Of a stretch of DNA of 64,000 bases, positions 1 through 10,140 are shown one piece after another. Location of the stretch: the NCBI RefSeq assembly GCF_030867145.1, contig NC_134428.1, forward strand, positions 25,824,320-25,888,319, written 5' to 3'. Below the pieces are notes generated by a model that saw nothing but the letters and a program-made list of their open reading frames with translations, was not told the DNA's origin and ran no database searches. The translations under genes and the position numbers were made by a program. Position 1 is the first letter of the stretch; each line of letters begins with the position of its first letter. The DNA is from Opisthocomus hoazin (taxonomy: Eukaryota; Chordata; Aves; Opisthocomiformes; Opisthocomidae).

Positions 1-264
1 CAGAGACCCTCCTTTGGTCTGGGGTCTGCTTTGGACGACCCAGCCCTGGTGCTCAGGCTCTGCGGGGCCAGCGCTGCGCGGGCGCTGTGTCCACGCCAAG
101 ACCGCCGGCGGGGGCTCGGGGACCCCGGCACGCCCCGGGGTGCAGCCCCACGGCCGGGCACCCGGCTGGGCAGGCAGGGCTCCGGGGAGCTGTCCCGCCA
201 TGCGAGACTGACCCCAAACGCTGCTATAGGATACGTGAAGTTACAGCCAGCGGCAGACCGTGAT

Positions 265-289
265 CACCGAATTACTCATTAATTCGGTG
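265..289. repeat. 10-bp perfect inverted repeat with ATTA/TAAT cores
   Basis: The arms CACCGAATTA (265-274) and TAATTCGGTG (280-289) are perfect reverse complements around a 5-nt spacer. Each arm contains a homeodomain-type ATTA/TAAT core. The repeat sits at the edge of an AT-rich block within GC-rich DNA. It could be a dimeric transcription-factor site, or chance. Confidence 0.5.
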
Positions 290-299
290 GAATTACCGG

Positions 300-545
300 C
301 CGGCATGGGAGCCGTTCTCAAGGTGATTTGGTATGCGAGTGATTAGGATTTTAAAAAATTAAAAAAAAAAAAAAATTAAGGTTAGACGAGGTTTTGAAGG
401 GAGAGGAGAAAAAAAATTAATGCCTTTCAGGAGTTACAAAAATGCTGCCTGTGCAATTCATGTATAATTCAATGAATTCCAGAGTAGTTTGAATATTTAA
501 ATTATGTATGATCAAAGCAATAAAGAAATCTGCATTTCCTCAGTC
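300..545. other. AT-rich block, candidate conserved non-coding element
   Basis: This stretch is sharply AT-rich compared with both flanks. It holds a run of 15 A residues near 361-375 and several ATTA/TAAT and ATTCA-type words. No coding frame of note crosses it. Its composition resembles vertebrate developmental enhancers, but conservation cannot be judged from one sequence. Confidence 0.3.
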
Positions 546-703
546 TGAGCCCCCCAGACATAATGCTCCCAAGTGTCCCCTCCCCAAACAGCAGCTCCTC
601 GCTCCCACACGCCCCGATCTCTCGAGCCTCATTGCTCCGCAGAGATTGAGTCCGACTGGAGAAATACGGCCGTCAGGCGCGACCGCTGTTCTGCAATAAA
701 TCC

Positions 704-715
704 GCGATGCATCGC
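704..715. repeat. 12-bp perfect palindrome GCGATGCATCGC
   Basis: The twelve bases equal their own reverse complement. They sit at the boundary between a moderately AT-rich segment and a strongly CpG-rich one. A function is not evident. Confidence 0.5.
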
Positions 716-1179
716 ATCTCCCGGCTGCGCCATTGCCAGGGCGATGGTCACTGCCGCCGGCGGGCCGGCCTGGGGAGGGCTGGCGGGCACGGCGGGGGCG
801 AAGGAGCCCCGGCACGGGCAGCCCCGCGCTGCCGCAGCGGTGGCTGGGAGGCAGGGGATGATGGCGGCAGGCAGCCCAGCTCCGGCCGCCGGCGCGGGAC
901 GCTGGAGGGGTCTCGTCCCCCACCGCTGCCTTTCGCGGGGTGGGCAGAATGGCAGCCCCAGCCCGGCTGCGCTGTGTTCCTCCGTGGGCCTGGGGGTTGC
1001 TGGTCCCCTCCTCCAAGCCCCCGTGGATGTGTCCAGCTCCTCTCCCGGCTCCTGTGCCCCTGGACCGGGACGCGGCAGCTCCCCTCCTCCGGCTGCGGCC
1101 ATGGCCGGCCGGGCCAGGAAAAAATGGAAAAAATCCCAACAAAATGCTCCCTCTGCCCCTTCCCCCACCCCTCCTCCAG

Positions 1180-1290
1180 ATGCTGTAAATTTTCATTAGT
1201 ATTCTGTAATTTAATCATCTATTCCCAAAAGAAAATTAGTCTTCAATTTACAAAAAATCCCAGTTAATTCAAGCACGATGGTAGGAGAGA
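1180..1290. other. AT-rich block with several TAAT cores
   Basis: About 110 bp of AT-rich sequence contain ATTAGT, TTTAATC and TTAATTC words. They are bounded on both sides by GC-rich DNA. This is another candidate regulatory element. No coding signal is visible. Confidence 0.3.
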
Positions 1291-2686
1291 GGAGCGAGTG
1301 CGGGAGCCCCATCCCGCACCTCCCGCTCCTCCTCCCCACCGCCTCGCAAAGGGCGGTTACAAGGGAGACTTTTCATAATAATACACCAAAGTCTGTTGGA
1401 AATCTCCCGTCAAAGACCGCAAAGAGGTTCCTGGGGGCAAGAAAAGCAATTTCCTCCTGAAACAAGAGGTTGTTCTGCACCAGGCAAGCACACCGCTTCA
1501 GCCCAGGGTTGGTGCTGACAGCCGGGAGAGGCAGGACCGCGCCGGGCGAGCCGTCGGCACTCACCCCGATGGCAGCCGCTGCCGAACCGTCCCCGCGTGC
1601 GAGACGTCAGGCGGTGCCAGGGCCCAGCGGCACCGTCGCAGCGCGGCGCGGGCAGCACGCCCGCCGCCAGCCAGGTCGCGGTGCCTGCGGCAGCGAGGTG
1701 CCGTGCCGGCGCCCGGCTGAGACGTCGCGGTGCCGAGGCCGGCGTGTAAACCCCGGGCGTCGGACGGAAGCCATCTCCTCTGCGGGTGTGGAGATAGATG
1801 TGGTGGCTTTGCTCGTTAGAGGCTGTGGCAGAGGGTAGGTGCTGGGAGTCTCCGCTCGGGGGAAGAGCTGCGAGGGCAGCTCATTAACTTGAAAAATTGG
1901 GTCCAGAGGGCTCATTTGTCTGATGCCAGTTCATTGTTTTTTCTAGTAATGTGGAAAATGAGGGAGGGGGATCTGAGCCTCTTCTCAGCGGCCGACCCTT
2001 TGATTTACCCCTTTCTCCTTCACGGCCTCTTCTACAAACTGCCTTTAATGCTGTTGATTTTCCGTAGGTCTTAAGCCTGTCCGTGGGGAACACAGCCCTT
2101 TGCTCCCAAGCGCTTACGGGACAGATCAGACACTGCTACGTATTTTTTTTATCCTCGCACCGCAGGATGCTCTCTGAGGGGCCCGAGACGCTGTCCCAGT
2201 CCAGCCAGGGGGGTCTGGGAGCAGACCCTGGGCAGGACAGAGTGGGGGGCTTTTGGCTCTTCGCTATCCCAGCAGCCAGAGGCTGCTGTCGGCGGGCCAG
2301 GCCATGGTGGGGTTCGGGGCGTAACGCCCTGTCCCTGTCGCAGCCTCGGCTCTCGCCATGGTGGGTGCCACCGGCACCGAGGTCTGGGCACAGCTCGCAG
2401 TGCAGGGTGCTGCGCCCGGGCTGGCTCCCTGGATTTCTGCAGGAGCCCGGTTTGTGTCCACCCATCGCTCCCCTGGCCCCGGGGTCGTGGTGGGCGGCCG
2501 GCGCACCAGCCCCCGCCAGCCCCGCCGCGCTCCCGGGAGGTCGCGCTGGGCCCTCGGTGCAGAGCCGCCAGCGGGACCCCCCAAGCCCGCTGAGCCCCCT
2601 GGGCCGCACCAGCCCGGTGCTGGGGTTCTGCAGCCACAGCTCCGGCTCTGGCGAGCCCCGCGCCGCCCCGCATGCAGCAAACCCGG

Positions 2687-2742
2687 CGATTAATCGAAAG
2701 CCGTAACAGCAATCACGTTAATTGCTTCGAGCTATTAATAGC
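2687..2742. promoter_or_regulatory. Cluster of AT-rich palindromes (candidate homeodomain-site cluster)
   Basis: Within 56 bp are the 10-bp palindrome CGATTAATCG (2687-2696), the inverted pair GCAAT/ATTGC (2709-2713 and 2721-2725) and the 12-bp palindrome GCTATTAATAGC (2731-2742). All have TAAT-type cores. The cluster is embedded in very GC-rich DNA just before a minisatellite. Paired homeodomain proteins are known to bind such TAAT palindromes. The regulatory role here is inference. Confidence 0.35.
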
Positions 2743-2830
2743 GGCGGAGCTGCGGAACGGCCGCAGGTCTGGGAGCAGGAGCTGGAGCAGCCCCTGCCCA
2801 GGCGCTGCCCTGGCCCCGGCCGGCGGCTGG

Positions 2831-3314
2831 CTCGTGGTGGGGGCACGCGGCGTGCGGCCGGGGTCCCGCGGGAGGCTCCATGGTGGGGACACGCGGCGGG
2901 AGGCTCCATGGTGGGGACACGCGGCGTGCGGCCGGGGTCCCGCAGGAGGCTCCATGGTGGGGACACGCGGCGTGCGGCCGGGGTCCCGCGGGAGGCTCGG
3001 GGCGGGGGCACGCGGCGTGCGGCCGGGGTCCCGCGGGAGGCTCCATGGTGGGGACACGTGGCGTGCGGCCGGGGTCCCGCGGGAGGCTCGTGACGGGGAC
3101 ACGCGGCGTGCGGCCGGGGTCCCACAGGAGGCTCGTGGCGGGGACACGCGGCGTGCGGCTGGGGTCCCACGGGAGGCTCCATGGTGGGGACACGCGGCGT
3201 GCGGCCGGAGTCCCGTGGGAGGCTCGTGGCGGGGGCACGCGGCGTGCGGCCGGGGTCCCGTGGGAGGCTCGTGGCGGGGGCACGTGGCGTGCGGCCGGGG
3301 TCCCGCGGGCAAGG
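2831..3314. repeat. GC-rich minisatellite, about 11 units of 45-46 bp
   Basis: Ten full units and one 28-bp truncated unit (2876-2903) run head to tail. Each begins with CTC, contains a GGGGACACGCGGCGTGCGG-like core and ends in GGAGG. Units begin near 2831, 2876, 2904, 2950, 2996, 3041, 3087, 3132, 3177, 3223 and 3268. Two start variants, CTCCATGGTGG (46 bp) and CTCGTGGCGG-like (45 bp), are interspersed. The near-multiple-of-three unit length leaves stop-free repetitive frames on both strands. These are an artefact of the repeat and not a protein. Confidence 0.93.
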
Positions 3315-3439
3315 CGAGGGTAGGGGCTGGGCGAGCCCCCGCGGCGCGTCTGCCTCCCATCAGACGGCAGCTCAGCGTCTCTGCCCGCCGACACCGCTGT
3401 AAGCACCGTTCCCTTCGCAGCCAGCCCTTCCCCGAGATG

Positions 3440-3960
3440 CTGTTAAATGAGAGGGGAAATCTATTTCCTGTTTAAAAAAAAGAAAAAAAGCGAGCGAACT
3501 CGGTGTTAAATATAGATATATGATATGTAAATGAATCTGACAACTGAGTGAATAAAAAATGAAGGTTTAAATTATTGAAGGGTAGGAGGAGACGGCGCAT
3601 GCAAATAGCATTAATGTGGAAAGAGGCAGCTCTCTGAACAGGGAAAGGAGGTTTTGAAACATAATTATTTCTTTTAAGAAAAAAGCTACATATTAAATAA
3701 AAGCCAACAGAACCGGCACATGTTTATTTCAAAGGCTTTTCTTTCCCTCCCGTCACTTTATTCTCCCGGCTTTGTTTTCCCCCCCCTGCAAAGCAATGAG
3801 AGAAATTGAAGGCTACTGAATTTTTTAGCTTTAATTAAAATCAGATAGATGAAGTTTTGATTGCTACGTGAGAACAAATGAGTCCCAGAGATGGCCGATC
3901 ACAGGCCGCTGCTGAGGGCTGGGAGAAGGTGTTTGCTAATTGATTTGGCGGGGACGGGGC
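3440..3960. promoter_or_regulatory. AT-rich block with POU octamer, candidate non-coding element
   Basis: After the minisatellite the composition switches to AT-rich for about 500 bp. The block contains the POU octamer ATGCAAAT at 3599-3606 and many TTAATTAA-like words. No open frame is compatible with an exon of any known family. It is a candidate enhancer or conserved element on composition and motif grounds only. Confidence 0.3.
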
Positions 3961-5494
3961 TCTTTGGCCCTCAGAGCCATCGCAATCGCATCCCGGTTTA
4001 TCACAACCCCCTGGAAACCACGACGGCTTTCAGCACGTTTGCAGAGATAGTGCGGACTTCATTCAAATAGAAAAATACCTGCCTCGAGATTTTAGCCTGC
4101 CAGAAGGAGTTAATTACGCTGAAACCGTGCAGACCCTCTGGTTGCTTTTGCTCTTGCTTCACCACGTGTTGCAGAGACCTCAGGGCGAGACCCAAGGGGA
4201 GCGCGGGGCGGCTGCGCTGGCTCCTCCGCCCACGGCGGCTGCAGGAGCGGCAGCGGCTCGGTATTGAAAAGGGAAATCCAGCTGGTTATTTTTATCAGTG
4301 GTAAAGCTGACGGGCTTCTGGCGGAACGGGCACTCTGCGAGCGCAGTAAATGTCTTCCTTGCCTGCCACGCAGCTCTGTTGATGCCTCTCTGACCCTCGT
4401 CGGGACTGACAGGGCAGCTTACAGGTTTCCTTTTCCTAATTCAGTACACGATGGCTTGGGACGAGTTGTTAAAGCTATGGATCAAAATGTCATTTATTAG
4501 AAAAGTGCCTCCCCAGGGATTCTTACCCTCCGTTTATTATTTGTCGTGTGCTGACAGTGTGCTCTGTTCTGTCTAATCTGTCTTTCTAGCTGTTTATACA
4601 GCCCTCATCACGGCAGCACCCGAGTGCCTCCCATTGCTTAAAAAATGATGTTTTGTTTCCCGCTCCCTTCCACGCTCTGCGAAGCCGGCGAGGGCTTCGG
4701 GATTGATGAAAAGTGCACGGGATTTATTTTCCCATTCGCTTCTGAGCTGTCAGTGGTGAAGAGCCCACCCCATCCCCGGTGGCGGGGGCTTGGTGGGGCG
4801 ACGTCCAGGAGCTCTCCCCGCTGCCGGCGATGCTTTGGTGGTGGGTGCTGCCGCGGGGATGTGCTGGGTGGGTCACTCAGTCTGTGTCACCAGCCAGGCC
4901 AGGCCAGCGGTGAAAGCAATTCCTCCCTCCCACAGACGGCTTTTGGATTGATGAAATGAGGAGGGGAGAGAACTCCTCTGTGGAACCCCCTCTCGTTTCG
5001 AAGGGTGCCGTTCATTCTGCTTGTCCTCTCCTTAGACTGGCAGACGCTGGCGGTGGAAGCTGTAGGGCACACAGATCTGTCTGCCGTGGGTGGCTGTGAT
5101 TTGCTTAGGCAGCATCAAGCTTGCCTTAGGAGATGCAGACGGCACTGACAAATTCTGCCGTATTTGAGAGAAGCGGTGATCTTGCCACAGAGGTTTCTCG
5201 GCAGGACTCTGCAGCAGTCCCGGCACCTTCCGGGCAGTGCCTGCCCCAGCCCGGCGCCCACCTCCCTCCCACCCAAGTCAGCGCAGCCCAGCAGGGCTCC
5301 GGCTGGGCTCCGTCAGGTTTTCTGAAAAGCTCCTTCTCGACTCTGGGAAGTCCTCCGTAGCATTGTCTGTCTCACCTTTAGACACCTTCTGCTGCTTGAA
5401 CCACTCTCCCTTGATCCGTCTGTAACGGCCCTGCCCCTTCTCCTTCTCCCTGGGGCACCTGAGCACCCAGTCCAAGGGTGTGTTTGTACAGCTC

Positions 5495-5514
5495 GGGGGG
5501 GGGGGGGGGGGGGG
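5495..5514. repeat. Homopolymer of 20 G
   Basis: Twenty consecutive G residues follow GTACAGCTC. A run of this length can form G-quadruplexes and is prone to sequencing and assembly length error, so the exact count is uncertain. Confidence 0.9.
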
Positions 5515-7425
5515 AGCGAATAACCACCTAACCCCGACTGCAACAGGGACTAAAACCTGCCTTTCTAACGATCTGAATGTACAAAACTCAGAGTTCATCC
5601 CAGTCCTCTGGGGATTCAGGGCTCACCCTCTGTCTCCCGTAGTTTTTCCACCCAGAGGCCGGGCTTCCGTGGAGCACGGCCCCTCTCCAGCCCGACCTGC
5701 CCGCGCTCTGCCCCATCCTAAGGCTCTCTTCTTCGGACGGCCACCTCCGCTCTCCTGTGGGCACGCGGCAGCCACGCTTCTCTGCTTTTCGCCCGGAGAG
5801 CTGCACAGAGCCTGGAGAAAGCACTTTTCCTCCGAGCTGAGCCTCTGCTTTGTTCTGCCCAGGTGAGAGCTGCTGTCGACCTCTTATGACCGACCTATTC
5901 GTAGACAAGCTGCCCTGTTCTGCCTGCTCCCTCGGTCCAGGGAGCACGGACGAGGACGGCAATGGGGCACCCCATGGGGCCAGCCCCGTGCTCAGCAGCT
6001 GTACAACAACCCCCAAGTTTCCACCTTTCTGTTTAAAGCCCATGTGCTTTCTGAGAACCCCCATCTCTGTCCTTGCCCACCGGGACGGCCCGTGTCCCGG
6101 GCACCAGCACGGCGAGGAGCCGCCATCGGGTCCTGCCTCCTGGGTGCGTCCCTTCTCTGGGGGTTCAGCTGGGCACCAGCAGGACCAGTGCCGCAGTCTC
6201 CCGGCTCCCGTGGCTCCCAGTCCATCCCCGTGCGGGTCCTCTGCTGCCCGGTTTGGCCGCCGTGTCCCCATGGCAACGCGCTCGCCCTGCCGCAGCGGCA
6301 TCCTTGGCTCGCCCCTTCCAGCGCCGCATTCGTATTCCCAGCCTTTGTCTCCCGCTCGGCCTCGGCGCTGGCAGCCGGCCAGGCCGGGCATCCATTTCAA
6401 AGCAGCCTTTGTGTTATTGGTGAAAGCTGGTCAGAAATGTATGCGACCTCACCAGGGCGAGAGCACGGCGTTTCTTTGCTTTCGGTCTTCCCCCCAGCCA
6501 AGGCGCAGTCGCTCGGCGGAGCTGGGAGAGGCCCCGCAGACAGCAGAGCCCCTGCTCAGAGCCCGGGACACAGCTGCCGTGTGTCCACCGGCCGGAGCAA
6601 GGAACGGGGCGGACATTTTCTTCCTCTGTCCCACGACCTAGGCGTATCTGAGATCTTCTCTCCCAGTCAGACGTCTGGTTTTCAGAGCAGCCCTGTGCGC
6701 AGGGCTCAGCCACAGATGGATTCGCGGAACGGCAAAGCCCCGTAGCTGAAATCCCAGTCCCTGCGCAGGGGAAAAAGCTGCTTGGAGCGAAAGAGGGGCC
6801 CGAAGCCAGGACCCTGCCACCAGCTCACGGCTCCTTCCCTCCTGCGGCTCCTGCTCCGCCGAGGCAGGCAGGGCTGACGGCAGCTTGCCGGCGGGTGTGA
6901 TCCGCTCACTGCAGTCTCCATCCCTGCTGCTCGTGGAGTTCACGGCTTAGGGGATGTGGTGGTGGTGGGACACGTCTGCCTCCGCGTGCAGAGACCTGCA
7001 ACAGCCTGCACGTGCGCGCGTAGGTACGTTGGTGCGGGTTTAGTGGAGCCCCAGGTTTCCAGGCACAGTGGTCCTCGGCTCTGGTCGCCCTGGTCCTTCA
7101 GGACCTTGCCCCCGGTGTGGAGAGGCAGCCAGGAGGGGACACGAAAGGGGGACACAACAGAGGGGAATGGCGTGTCACCGCTGAGGTCCTGGCACTCCCC
7201 GGGGCCCCCCTGTCGCTCTCAGAGCACGCGGCGGGGCAGGAGGGAAAAGGAGGGGACGGCTGGGGAACAGCGAAGGCTTTGCTAAGGGCAGAAGCAGAAG
7301 CTGCGTGTCTTAGCCTTGTCTGGAAAGAAAAGCTCTGCAGCAGCAGCCTGTCCTCTGATAAAGGTGTCCTTGGGAGGCAGTAGGAGCTGGGCAGCCTGTT
7401 CCATGACAGCGGAGTTTATCCGGCA

Positions 7426-7455
7426 GGAGGAGGAGGTGGAGGAGGAGGAGGAAGG
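7426..7455 (+). repeat. GGA-rich purine tract
   Basis: A short imperfect (GGA)n tract forms a pure purine strand. It gives an open frame of Glu codons on the plus strand and Ser/Leu codons on the minus strand, which should not be taken as coding. Confidence 0.8.
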
Positions 7456-7555
7456 TTTCCAGCCCTGGGAGGAGCTGGAGGAGCTTCCAGGAGCACGGGG
7501 CCAGCGATGGGCACAGCGGCTGGAGCACTGCTGAGGGGCTGCCAGGGAAAAACAA

Positions 7556-7720
7556 GAGCAGTTCATTTTGAAAAATCCCAATTGAAAAAAAATAAGCCTT
7601 TTGTAAGAGACCTAAATGAAAATAGACAAAAATGAATTAAATACTTGGGATATACTCTGCAATTTTTGTCAAGTCAACACAGATTTGGAGTGAATTAGAT
7701 TCATGCGCAGCGCATCTGAT
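7556..7720. other. AT-rich block, candidate conserved element
   Basis: An AT-rich segment bounded by GC-rich DNA, without coding potential. It belongs to the alternating composition pattern of the upstream 16 kb. There are no decisive motifs. Confidence 0.25.
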
Positions 7721-10125
7721 ACCCGCGAAGGCAGAGATGTCAGCGTCGGTCCGGAGCAGCAGACCTTGAACCTCTCCTTGTTATCAGAACTCTGGAGTCT
7801 GCTCTGTGCTGCGCATCTCTGCTGTCCGGCAGTGACCGGTGGACACACCAAACAACTTTGTTTTCAGGTGTGTTTAGGAGCAATTTAAATAATCAAGACT
7901 GTAAAATTAGTGTTCTTTGAAAACTAATCTCCAGACAACTTGTATCCTCGGCTGACGTGCACTAAATCAGCAGCATGAAGCAGCTTTTTAAGGCATTGGA
8001 TGCCTGGAGCAAAACACCCCTCCTGCCCGGGTGGAAGCGGGGAGATTTGCCTGTGCCCGGTCCAGCAAGCACCCCGTGCAGACCCGCCTAGCGTTGCGGC
8101 TCGATTTCCTGGCTGCGGATCGAAACACCAGGCCGGCTGGCGGGGAACAGCTCGCTCTGCCTCTCCGCGTCTCAGCGCACGGCTCGTGCCCCGCTCCCCT
8201 CCGCAGGGCTGTGGGCAGCCACACGCCGCAGGGCAGACGCCTGCCCGGGACGCGCTGCAGCCGACGCGGGGTCCTGCTCTCCGGCAAGGTGACGGTGCTG
8301 TGATGGGAGCGGGTGGCACCAGGACTTCTTCAGCCTTGGGGTCCACGGCCACCGCCCGGCTGCGGCTGAGCGGTGCTGCAGCTGGGAGCGGGCATGAAGC
8401 TGTTGGCCTCAGAGGTCTCTCCGGAAAGATCTTTCATCTTGCTCAACCTCAGACAGTCTTCTCAGTGATTTACTGCATCATTATGGTGAGATATAAACCC
8501 CCCTCGCCTTCCAGTTCCCGTGGCACGTTTCACCGGAGTCGTGGTGTCAGCCTAGAAGTGTTTCCTACGTCCCGGCTGGAAATTGCACGCTCCCCAGCGC
8601 TGCGTGTGGATCACTGCGGGGATCGTGCCTGCCCGGGCTGGGGAGCCGGGCAGTGTCCCTGCAGAGCCCCGACTGCCCCGAGCGACCTCGGAGAGGCTCC
8701 GTGGCTTTGTCCCGGAGCACACATGCGAAGCAGGCTTGGTTTGGCTTCCAGCCGGTGGCTCGCCCAGGACTGCCCATCTTTTTAAAAGCAAAAGGCGAAA
8801 AGCCCGTCTCCGACAGAGGGGAAGCGCTGCTGCTGGCTGGGCCGCCCCGGCAAGGCGGTGGATCTGGAAACGGGAAGCCAGGCAGGAGGCAGGGGCAGGG
8901 GGGAGCCCCCGGGCACGGCCCGATTCCTAATGATGGCCACGACAAATCCAGGGTCGGAAGCTTTTTTTTAAAGGGAAGCCTGAGAAAATTTGTAATTCCT
9001 AACCAGTGAGCATTATACCAGCAAAGGTCTTTGCTGACCAGCTGGTGCTTATCACCCATTTTATAAAAGCAGCCAGCCAGCCGCATTTCAGCTCGCTGTG
9101 CCCCTCAGCCTGCCAGGTGCCCAGGTCTGGGGCACGAGGGCTGGGTAGCTCGGCTTTCTGCCCCTTGCTGCTCTGGAGACGTGCGCTGGGCTGGGACTGG
9201 GGCCCGCGGCTCCGTGCCGGGGCGATGCTGCCTGTCACTGGGGTGCTGCTGGAGGGGAGCCCTGCCCTTGCAGAGGGGACAAATCTGGAAAAGCTAATTG
9301 GAACAGGTAATTAAAATGTGGGGTTTGGGGATCTTTTCCCCAGATTCCCAGATACATACTTATAAATGTTTTTAAGTGAGAGAAAAGCACAGCAAAGCAA
9401 CGACCCCTCAGCAGAGCCACGGACGCGTGTGTGCGTCTGTCTGGAACAGGGAGCCATTTTACAGAGCCAGCAGCGAGACGGTTCTTAGGCGTAAATACCT
9501 GTACGGTGCTACTTCTGGGTGCATTTGTTTATCACGCCAGTGAATGCAAGTGATTGCATTTCTTCCTGGCAGCCTGCTGTACGGGGCATCTTCTCACACC
9601 CCGAAGCTTCGCAGCCAATCCGACCTGCTGTGGGAGATGCACAGGATCAGATCATTGCTGGACTGAGTAATAAATAACAATGAGGATAAATTAAAGCAGT
9701 TTCTTTAGGCTAACATGCTGCCCTTAAAGAATTGTCTCAGTCTCTGTCTAGGTAAGGAATGAGCTGGCTGACACAATGCAAAATCTTGCCTTTCATGTGA
9801 TAGCCAGAACCAGCTGCTGCATTTGAGCCTCACACCTCAAGATTTTGCATTTAAGCCACCGACACCAAGAGGTGGGAAAAGCCCCAAGAGGTGGGATTTG
9901 GACAGATGGAGAGAAGCAAACCCAGGTCAGTAGGTCCAGAGCCTCTATTTTGCATAGACCTGCAGCTGAAGTCACCTTTCCTAAACCGTAAACTTGTTTG
10001 CCTGTCTCCTGCTTGGAAAGGTGACTAGAGAAAGTTATTTTAATTATATAGCAGAGGAAACACGCTACATAGTAAAATTTTATTTAAGACACATTTTAGC
10101 ATTTTTTGCTCTGCAGTACACGCTG

Positions 10126-10140
10126 TGACCTTTGCAAACA
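10126..10140. promoter_or_regulatory. Overlapping nuclear-receptor half-site and forkhead core
   Basis: The 15-mer TGACCTTTGCAAACA joins a nuclear-receptor-like TGACCT half-site to GCAAACA, the reverse complement of the forkhead core TGTTTGC. It lies in an AT-rich block. One short match in 64 kb can easily be chance. Confidence 0.2.

Larger units (their letters stand above)
1..2660. other. GC-rich intergenic segment, no gene recognised
   Basis: No exon, RNA gene or transposon can be supported here. The open frames are long on both strands only because the DNA is GC-rich and stop-poor. Their translations are rich in Pro, Gly, Arg and Ala, with no recognisable domain. CpG-rich patches at about 50-200, 700-1130, 1500-1780 and 2270-2660 alternate with AT-rich blocks at about 300-545 and 1180-1290. 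Short palindromes in the AT-rich blocks are listed separately. Confidence 0.6.
3961..9050. other. Intergenic DNA, no gene recognised
   Basis: I see no exon, RNA gene or recognisable transposon. The segment mixes GC-rich patches (about 5,640-6,600 and 8,040-8,400) with AT-rich ones (about 7,556-7,720). Simple-sequence tracts are the 20-G run and a GGA tract, listed separately. The many open frames in GC-rich parts overlap on both strands and have biased composition, so I do not call them genes. Confidence 0.55.

Noticed and set aside
14..282. A coding end of an upstream neighbour gene (such as RBBP6, expected next to TNRC6A in mammals)
   Set aside because: No sequence resembling the Lys-rich C-terminus or any other exon of that gene was seen at the left edge.
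540..1267. Overlapping GC-rich open frames on both strands
   Set aside because: Composition-driven, with no recognisable domain. Both strands are open at the same positions.
2831..3314. CRISPR-like array appearance
   Set aside because: Units are contiguous without unique spacers, and the host is a vertebrate. This is a minisatellite.
2672..3475. Repetitive open frames over the minisatellite on both strands (up to 267 codons)
   Set aside because: They arise from a GC-rich 45-46 bp repeat lacking stops. Several frames on both strands are open at once, with no start context, splice support or domain.
5588..6745. Open frames of 230-270 codons on both strands
   Set aside because: Low information, Pro/Arg/Gly-rich and mutually overlapping. 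No family resemblance or splice signals.
7282..7581. Ser-rich or Glu-rich frames across the GGA tract
   Set aside because: Produced by the simple-sequence purine tract.
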